16,038 nt of DNA from Jimgerdemannia flammicorona (Eukaryota; Mucoromycota; Endogonomycetes; Endogonales; Endogonaceae), in contig RBNI01003352.1 of the NCBI GenBank assembly GCA_003990745.1, forward strand, positions 1-16,038, written 5' to 3'. The notes below the pieces were generated by a model. That model was given only the letters and a program-made list of their open reading frames with translations. It was not told the DNA's origin and made no database searches. The position numbers were made by a program, and so were the translations under genes. Each line of letters opens with the position of its first letter. Within the stretch, counting starts at the first letter, position 1. Shown piece by piece: positions 9,978 to 16,038 of the stretch.

Positions 9978-10404
9978 ATTTTGGCCATTACAATGGATAA
10001 TGCTACAAATAACTCAATATTTTTCCAAGTTTTAGTGGTCAGCCTCAAACAGGAAAATGTGGCCTTCAGTGCAGAAAGCTGCTATATGCAATACCAGGCC
10101 CACATACTGAACCTCACTGTTCAGGACTATCTTATATATGTAGACAAAACATCTGAGAGAGGAGGGGTCTTGAGTATAATTTCCAAGCTGTGCAAACTGA
10201 TTGTATCAGTCTGATCATCCCTACAATAACAAGACAAATTTGCTGCATAGTGTAGGGCAATCAGTTTAGCCCTGAAAGAGCTTATATTGGATATCTATAT
10301 ATGTTGGAACTCAACATTTGCAATGATCCAGCATGTGCTGGAGTTTGCTATAGTATATATTCTTTTTTCTTCAGTCAGCTGAAGTAACTTGTTTCAGATA
10401 ATTG

Positions 10405-10630
10405 AAGATTTTTTTTTTTTAAAAAAAAAAAAACAAAAAAAGCCAATAGATTCAATAGTGGCTACCAACAAGGAAATACAGGGTAAGGCTCTAGGTGAAT
10501 AGGTGAGTGGGATATACTTAGGAATATTGTCAGAGTTTTGAAAGTAAGTAGTGATTGCTCTGGCTCTATACTCATTTTGTCTATCTCTGCACAATATAAC
10601 ACCTCACTACATATAACTGCCAGTATTTTA
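10405..10630. repeat. 226-bp foreign-looking segment inside the hAT gene, led by a T12/A13 tract
   Basis: The hAT coding similarity stops near 10375 and returns at 10639. The interval starts with 12 T followed by 13 A, a C and 7 A (10409-10441), a loop-free inverted repeat. It is flanked by the 7-bp direct repeat ATAATTG (10398-10404 and 10631-10637). This could be a small insertion with its target duplication, an intron, or simply unalignable sequence. I see no coding potential in it. Confidence 0.35.
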
Positions 10631-11499
10631 ATAATTGTATGAAAGATATAGTTAAACAAATGACTTCAACAATAAGCTCTACAATACCAGTATACAACCT
10701 TCTAATTAACTGGCTAGAGGATAAGCTCAAGGATAGGCTAGAGGGTTGTGGTAATTTACAGTTAAGCCCAGATCAGAGAGATACTGTAGAGATTGCTCTA
10801 GCAAGCTTAGAAAATACTACTCCAAAACAAATACTGTCATATACTCAATCAGTATAGGTATGTTAGTATATGGCCATTGCCTCTTCCAAAATAGAGAAAT
10901 CTCCACAAAAACTCACTCTCTTTTCTTCAAACAGTGCTGGACCCATGCTTGAAGCTACAATACCATAAAGATCAGGGCTGGGAGTAGCACTTCATTGAGA
11001 GAACTAAGTAGGCTATAATCAAAGTATACTGGAAAAACTATGCACCACTGCAAGGTTCTGACTGAAGTCTGGACAAATATGTCAAGAGATTCCTCTTGTC
11101 CCATATTTACTTCAGCAGAAAGAGAAAGAGGGAGCTGTCAGTGGAAGAGCTACCATCAATAGACAAACTTACCATTTACCTCACTAGTGACTGCATAATC
11201 CTACTGGAGGGCACAGAGGTGCTCAACTGGTGGAAGGTGGGTTGTCAGGCAGGCATTGGGCCAATTTAATCCACCAATCTAACTACTGCTCTATCTACCA
11301 AAGTGTACAGCTGTGTCAAACAAACTTCCTCAGTCTGTGTGGTATGGCTCAGAACTATCTGGCAATTCCTGTCTCCAGTACTCCCATTGAGTAGGTGTTC
11401 TCAGGTGGGGTGGACCTCATTGCTCTAAAGAGGTATGTGCTGAATACTGAGATAATCTAGACATATATGTATCTGAAGTCTTGGTGGGGCTCAGGCCAC

Positions 11500-11543
11500 T
11501 AAAATTTGGCAGATCCTGGGGTAAAATTTGGCAGGTTCTGGGG
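11500..11543. repeat. Two 22-bp tandem units after the hAT stop
   Basis: TAAAATTTGGCAGATCCTGG and TAAAATTTGGCAGGTTCTGG follow one another with a period of 22. The AAAATTTG core recurs four more times in the repeats downstream. Confidence 0.75.
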
Positions 11544-11639
11544 GTTTGTGGATAAGTTGGTTGACCTTGTGGAATATTTAATACCTTTCAAAAATAAAAG
11601 GAAAAAAAACCTAAAGACTTAGCTCAGAGTTTGTGACCT

Positions 11640-12165
11640 AAGTGGGGCAGTGGTCAGCAGGGTTGGCAGTAGCAGAGGGAGCATATAAAATTTGCAGCCC
11701 TCTGCCAGCAGCAAGGAACAGCCCCAAGCTATCAGTGCCTGAGTTGGTGGATGGGTCAGTAGACATAGGGTTGGCAGAGGAAGCATGCAAAATTTGCAGC
11801 CCTCTGTCAGTAACAAGAGGCAGCCCCAAGCCACAAGTGTTCAGAACAGGGGGTTGGCAGAGGGGGGGGTAGGTGAGGGGCAGCCCCAAGCTGTCAGTGC
11901 CTGAGTCAGTGGGTGGGGTCAGTTGGTAGGATCAGTGAGTATAGGGTCAGTGGAGAGAGCATATAAAATTTGTGGTCCTCTGCTGGTAGCAAGGGGCAGC
12001 CTCAAGCTGCAAGTATCCAGAATAGATAGGGCAGACAGAGGGGCACCCCCCAGCAGTCTGTATCCAGGCTGGAGATTGGTGGGGTTGGTGGAGAGAGTGT
12101 ACAAAATTTGTGACCCTCTACTAGTAGTATAGGGGTAGCCCCAAGCTGCCAAGGAGTCCAAGTCC
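11640..12165. repeat. Complex tandem repeat, about four units of 100-175 bp
   Basis: The units share an order of motifs: GGTTGGCAGAGG, then GCATATAAAATTTGCAGCCC, then CTCTGCCAG, a short spacer, GGCAGCCCCAAGCT and CAGTGCCTGAGT. The AAAATTTG core falls at 11687, 11789, 11965 and 12103. Open frames on both strands in this interval are products of the repeat and do not look like genes. The biological identity of the repeat is unknown. Confidence 0.75.
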
Positions 12166-12167
12166 AG

Positions 12168-12267
12168 GTCAGAGGGTGCTTCTGGCAGTCAGAGGGTACT
12201 TCTGGTAGTTAAAGAGTACTTCTAGTGGTCAGAGAGTGTTTCCAGTAATCAGAGGGTACTTCTGGTA
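12168..12267. repeat. 20-bp minisatellite, five units
   Basis: Five consecutive units of exactly 20 bp (12168, 12188, 12208, 12228, 12248) are close to GTCAGAGGGTACTTCTGGTA, with 2-5 substitutions each and no indels. On the minus strand they overlap the downstream end of the unrecognised decayed gene. Confidence 0.9.
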
Positions 12268-12907
12268 GCCAAAGTCCACCACAGATTCAGGCTCTATCAC
12301 TGGTTTGGGTTTCATAGGCACCCTGGCCCTATGCTGCAGCACTGTACTGGTGGCACTATAGAGCAGAGCCAAGGGGCCAGTAGGGCCCAGCATAATGGCT
12401 AAACTAGTACTATAGAAGAAGCACCTAGCTGCCAGCCCAATCTGTATAAAATAATTACTAAACTCTTATGAAAAATTGCCTAACTCTCATGAGAGATTGC
12501 TTAACCCTCATGAAAGATTGTCTAACTCTTACAAAAACTGCTCCACTCACCAGTCCAAGGCCTTGATGAGCCTGTCATCTATTGTGAGTGTGACAACTAT
12601 TATGTCTGAGCTCTCCTCAAAGGTGATAGTATTATAGTGGTCATGTGATTGGAATAGAACAACCATGTTGGCTGCAAATAGGACCTCAAAACCATAGGTG
12701 AGGTCATATCAGACTCTACCACTATCCCCTCAGATTGGGCCCTTCCTTTCCAAGACATAGAACATTACTGGGGTGATGTTATTATATATCTATGTATATG
12801 GGTAGAGAAATATTGTGCTCAATGTATCCTGATGTGACATGAGCATATGGTTGGGTGAACTCTTGGTCCAGGACCTTGTACTGCCAGGCTGTGCTGGTGG
12901 ATGCCTG
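12229..12907 (-). pseudogene. Unrecognised decayed protein-coding region
   Basis: I do not recognise this gene. On the minus strand, a first piece (about 12907-12782) reads STSTAWQYKVLDQEFTQPY, then AHVTSGYIEHNISLPIY. A frameshift in the TA-rich stretch near 12785 leads to a second piece (12786-12550) with NNITPVMFYVLERKGP, YDLTYGFEVLFAANMVVLF, then ESSDIIVVTLTIDDRLIKAL. In the same frame follow the 21-bp repeats and a third piece (12450-12232) with IGLAARCFFYSTSLAIML and RARVPMKPKPVIEPESVV. A hydrophobic segment lies in the third piece. A GTGAGT donor at 12550 and a TATACAG acceptor at 12442 could bound a 109-nt intron, but splicing there would shift the frame. The steady, varied amino acid composition suggests former coding sequence more than chance. 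CpG is absent, as in the rest of this region. Confidence 0.3.
12461..12543. repeat. 21-bp minisatellite, four units
   Basis: Four units begin at 12461, 12482, 12503 and 12524, close to AACTCTCATGAAAGATTGCCT. On the minus strand each unit is seven codons, (stop)-E/G-L/F-x-N-L/F-S, in the frame that also carries the open segments on either side. The stops are TGA or TAA. The array may be a decayed coding repeat or may lie in an intron. Confidence 0.85.
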
Positions 12908-13207
12908 CCCTTGATCCAGCCCCAGGAGCCCTGGCTCAGAAACCTACCAAAACAGATGGCATCCAGTTAGTCCTTTTTGTATACAGGGGGATAGAAATCC
13001 CCCAGGCTGCAGAAACCCCCCAGGCTGCAGCACCCAAAAAAAGCAGAGCTCCTCACCTCATATGGTATGCTAAATTGTACTAAGAATGTATATATAGCTA
13101 TACTAAGATCACTACCAAGCTGGTCTGCCATATGCTCTACTAATCTGCCAGATTATAGCCACTATTACTACACAGGCTGTGTCATACTCATATACAGTTT
13201 GCTCTTC
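12908..13207. other. Non-coding interval upstream of LINE C
   Basis: No gene is supported here. The interval contains a pair of 18-bp direct repeats (GAAATCCCCCAGGCTGCA at 12994 and its near copy at 13012) and AT-rich sequence. It is the left-hand target flank of LINE copy C. Confidence 0.6.
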
Positions 13208-13292
13208 TTTTTTTTTTTTTTTTTTTTTTTTATAGTCACTTGGACTCTCTTTATTAACTGAATCTATAATAATATTAATACAGCCTAAGCCC
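13208..13292 (-). other. Oligo-A tail (24 nt) and 3' UTR of LINE copy C
   Basis: A T run at 13208-13231 precedes a 3' UTR matching that of copy A at 7-68. The left flank (ATACAGTTTGCTCTTC) is the target sequence in which the second copy of a target duplication should be sought upstream of the element. Confidence 0.85.
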
Positions 13293-16026
13293 TCAACCTA
13301 TCCCACAGGGCCCCCCCCCTTCCTTAGTTCCTACAAACGACACCACATCCACTGTCACCACCACTCTACTACCACTCTTCACTACAATCCTCCTTACTAG
13401 TCCCTTACATTTTCCCCCCTTGGGGCCCCACCCAATCCACCATGCCTTGAAGAGCTCTAACATCAGCTTCTCCCACCTCACTATCCTCAGGCTCACTGGC
13501 CTCCGGAGTCCCTCCTCAAACGTGCTCCACCAGTGTTCAGTGAGCCCCACCCAAAATGCGACAGCCCAGCCAACCATCAGCCACTCATTATCCACCCCCC
13601 CCACCAGCCTTGACTGCAGTGCCACCCACCGCCCACCCACCTCAGAGTTCGGTGCAGACACTTCCAGCCTCACCCCAACAACCTTCCAGAAATTCTCCAG
13701 ACTCTCGCACTCCCCCAGCCAATGTTCAGGCGTCTGTACCACCCCTTCCTCCTGCCCTACATTATGATACTCCTCACAGTCAAAGACCCCGCCATCCACC
13801 AGATATCCAGTCCTAAAATTCAGCATCACATTCCGATGCAACAGCCTCCACCATACTACCCAGAATTTTAGTGGGAGCCACCTCGACACCACTTTGAACC
13901 AAGACCATATGCCTGTCCAGTCCCACCCCTCCCTGATCCCAGCCCCTTGCCAGGCCTTCGGCCAAAGGTCCTGCCCCAGACCTCGCAGGCACTCCATACC
14001 CTCCTCTAAGCGGAAGTCCTCGACCAGATTCCCTCCCAATAAGAGTCTGTCCCACCTCCATATCTCCGGACCCCAGTCCTCATCCCCTTCAGTATCTTGC
14101 CAACAGATCCCAATACGGTGTGCCCCATCTACCGCTCCCCACCAGAATCCTTTGTATCGCATCCTCTGGCTGCCATCCAAGGCCACCAAGGATAGTAGAT
14201 CACCTGAGCCACCCCTTGGTGACACCCTCATCTCCCACAAATGCTGCATAAGGGGCACCCATTCTCCTCCTCTCAACTCACTAGCCCTCTTCATCCACCA
14301 TGCCCTCAAGCAGACTAGTCTCTTAGGAAAGTCTACCAGGCCAAGGCCTCCGCAATCCACAGGAAGTACTAATACCTCCCAATCAACCTGACTCTGGCGT
14401 CCAGCCCAGAGCCAAGAGTGGGCCATCTTGAGAAGCTTTTTGACCACCCACTTAGGGAAATCCAAATGGTAGCCCAGATACCAAAGCTTCGGCATCCAAT
14501 ACACATTCAGAACAGTTACCCTTCCTGCCAGCGACACCTGTCTACCACCCCAACTCGTCAGTACTGTCCCCCATTCTACCAGCTTGCGCTCCCACCACTC
14601 CTTGGGAAGTAAAGAGCCATACACCGAGAAATAGATACCCAAGTACCATACCACTCCTCCCGCCGGGACAATTGTTCCAATGACGTCCCCCCCTATGACT
14701 CCTTCCCCAAGGACCATCGTCTCGCACTTGTGCCAGTTGAGTTTCGCCCCAGAGTATCTCTCATACCACTTGAATATCTCCTTGAGTATAGCCACATCTG
14801 CCACCGAGCCCAACCCAACCACCATATCATCTGTAAAGGCCCCCACCTTCCAATTGACCCCCAAGATATTCAGTCCACCAACTCTGTACCAGATCCGATC
14901 CAACAATGGCTCCAGGGCAAAGGTATAAAGGATAGGTGACAGTGGATCCCCTTGAGGCACCCCTCTCCCCAAGGGGAAAGAGGCCCCCCTGTGCCCATTC
15001 ACCAGAATCGTGGCCCTACTCCCTTCCAGCAATCCAATAAGTGACCGACACATGCCCACTGGTACCCCAATGCACTCCAGTACCTTCTCTAACCATACTC
15101 TCCACACCCTATCATAGGCCTTCTCCTGGTCCAGAAACACCAAACAGCCATCCACCCCTGTAGCTCTAGCGCCTTCAATGATGCCATGAACCCATGCTGT
15201 ACCATCTTGGATCAGTCGGCCTCCAACAAAGCCTTGCTGCTCCTTCCCTATCACCTGCTGTGCCACACCCTATAACCTCGCCACCAGAATTTTGGTGACT
15301 AACTTCCAGTTCATATCCAGCAGCATAATTGGCCTCCAATTTTTCCAATCCTCCTTACGCCCTTTGTCCTTGTACAGCAGGGAAACCAGCCCCAACTACT
15401 GCCCTCCAATCCACTCCCCGGTACTGATGACTGCATCACACATTAGCGACATCTCCTCCAGAGCCTCCTCTACAGATGCCATACGTTTCCAAAAGTCCCA
15501 AGGCAGACCATCCTCCCCAGGCACCATTCCTAGGGATGTTGATGCCAGAACTTGAAGGATCTCCTTGCCCAAAACCAGTCAGCCAAGATCTCCCAACCCT
15601 GCTGCCAGATTCGGGTACCAATCTTCCAGATGCCACTCAATGTCCTGCGCCCCCTCCCCTCCCTCCTCCTCACTCCAGAGATTACTCCAGCGGGCACTCA
15701 GCTGGTCAAGGATCCCCTGCACACCTAATACCATCTCTCCCTCATCATTAAGGACTCCTTCCCACTGGTGTCTTGCTCCCCTAGCATATAGGAGATGGGA
15801 CAGAAGCCTTGTAGGTCATTCACCTTCTTCCAATCCTTGCCACCTTAACCTGGCCACCATAGCCTGAGCCTACACTGCCTCCTCCTTTCTCAACAAATCC
15901 TGTAATTCCACCACTTCCAACTTAGCCTACTTAGCCTTCCAGTCCAATACTTCCTCCTCCTCCAATAGCCCAGCCCAATTCAGAAGTAGTCTTTCTAGTC
16001 TCCTAGATGCCCATCAGACTTGTCTC
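13293..16026 (-). pseudogene. LINE C ORF2: reverse transcriptase and zf-RVT part, 5' truncated
   Basis: The frame ends at TGA 13293-13295 and is open for 657 codons up to a TAG at 15270-15272. This stretch holds most of the reverse transcriptase: FVGGRLIQDG, FLDQEKAYDRV (first catalytic Asp near 15130), GVPQGDPLSP (near 14960) and FTDDMVVGL at 14826-14837, with both Asp present although the preceding Ala is Thr. It also holds the SGAKLNWHK and YLGIYF motifs. The zf-RVT finger reads CEEY...HWLGEC, its second Cys replaced by Tyr. Upstream, 15273-16026 continues in the same frame (LLYKDKGRKEDW, VPGEDGLPWDFWKR, RARHQ-type linker) but carries six more stops. The apparent GTG start at 15266 is just the first start-like codon after the TAG, not a real initiation site. 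No endonuclease is present in the window. Confidence 0.9.
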
Positions 16027-16038
16027 TTTTTTTTTTTT
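16027..16038. repeat. Oligo-T run at the window edge
   Basis: Twelve T residues replace the ORF2 sequence that copy A has at this point. In this genome each minus-strand LINE begins on the plus strand with such a run (1-6, 13208-13231). A further LINE copy may therefore start here, inserted into copy C. Confidence 0.6.

Larger units (their letters stand above)
9009..11502 (+). pseudogene. hAT-family transposase gene with introns, broken
   Basis: The segments in order are: a BED-type finger (SEIWQYCAKIEDDVVCNYC, then H-x3-H; 9009-9098, one stop); IVCTDQPFTTIKSDQL and LSADTIYKDILEVY (about 9358-9557); an intron 9558-9690; LFLGITSHWIDLNW and GPHSGDN (9691-9861); an intron 9862-9977; ILAITMDNATNN, carrying the first catalytic Asp, then QAHILNL and LILDIYICWNST (9978-10350); IPVYNLLINWLEDKL (10639-10857); LDPCLKLQYHKDQGWE (from about 10935); and the dimerisation block YLAIPVSSTPIE-stop-VFSGGVDLIALKRY with LKSWW, ending at TAA 11500-11502. 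Both introns start with GTAA and end with TAG. Stops such as TAG at 11392 fall where the family has Arg. The enzyme would act in the nucleus, cutting its own element ends. The part expected between ISL and LFLGI (residues of the TTD-WTS type) seems to be missing. Confidence 0.8.
9009..11545 (+). mobile_element. Decayed hAT DNA transposon (transposase region)
   Basis: Segments in all the expected positions of an hAT transposase occur in order on the plus strand, from a BED-type zinc finger at the left to the C-terminal dimerisation block at the right. The element ends are not identified: I found no convincing terminal inverted repeats or 8-bp target duplication. The right limit is set loosely after two 22-bp repeats that follow the transposase stop. 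CpG is practically absent and stops are frequent, so the element is old and immobile. Confidence 0.8.
13208..16026 (-). mobile_element. LINE copy C, 3' half, the youngest-looking copy
   Basis: A minus-strand LINE of the same family as copy A, with high identity by eye throughout. It has a 24-nt oligo-A tail (T run 13208-13231), a 3' UTR (13232-13292) and ORF2 from its end to about 900 codons upstream. Similarity to copy A ends at 16026, where copy A continues into ORF2 (equivalent to about 2810) but this copy has a run of T to the window end. Dozens of CpGs survive, far more than in B or the hAT region, so this is probably the most recent insertion here. Confidence 0.9.

Noticed and set aside
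11619..11889. Open frames on both strands in the repeat block
   Set aside because: They are produced by the tandem repeat. The repeat unit explains the recurring peptide pattern, and unit spacing varies without keeping a frame.
12901..13083. A 60-codon plus-strand frame starting MPALDPAPG
   Set aside because: It is short, overlaps an 18-bp direct repeat, shows no recognisable motif and has no support from neighbours.

Overview
The window reads as a transposon graveyard from a eukaryotic genome, most probably a filamentous fungus and perhaps a basidiomycete. This is an inference from three things: the hAT transposase remnant with short introns and a C-terminal block of the type common in fungal hAT elements, the LINE copies, and the near-total CpG loss typical of repeats in genomes with cytosine methylation. 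I found no intact host gene, tRNA, rRNA or CRISPR array.

Layout. (1) 1 to about 5700, minus strand: LINE copy A, full length or nearly so, with oligo-A tail, short 3' UTR, ORF2 (endonuclease, reverse transcriptase, zf-RVT zinc finger; 69-3730), ORF1 (3763-5550) and a short 5' UTR. Both ORFs keep one reading frame almost throughout but carry many stops. (2) About 5701-8437, minus strand: LINE copy B, an older and diverged relative with its own 5' end, a complete decayed ORF1 and the start of ORF2. It stops inside the endonuclease exactly where copy A begins, so A probably inserted into B. (3) 8440-8920: a 14-bp minisatellite and a TA-rich microsatellite. (4) About 9009-11545, plus strand: a decayed hAT transposase gene (BED finger, catalytic-domain segments, C-terminal dimerisation block) with recognisable introns and a foreign-looking 226-bp segment. 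(5) 11500-12545: several families of short tandem repeats. (6) About 12229-12907, minus strand: a decayed protein-coding region I do not recognise. (7) 13208-16026, minus strand: LINE copy C, closely related to A, with a 24-nt oligo-A tail and a long uninterrupted 657-codon stretch of ORF2. Its upstream end is replaced by oligo-T that runs to the window edge, which may be the tail of yet another LINE copy.

How the parts work together. In an active element the LINE ORF1 protein would coat the RNA, and ORF2 would nick the target and reverse-transcribe from the oligo-A tail. The hAT transposase would cut and paste its own DNA. None of the copies here looks competent. The clearest biological signal is the record of decay: CpG is common in C and A, nearly absent in B and in the hAT and repeat region, and the stops mostly sit where the sister copy has Trp, Gln or Arg. 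The most unusual constrained feature is a block in ORF1 (GNLEKNPDVT) that sits on a perfect short hairpin and is almost unchanged between two strongly diverged copies.
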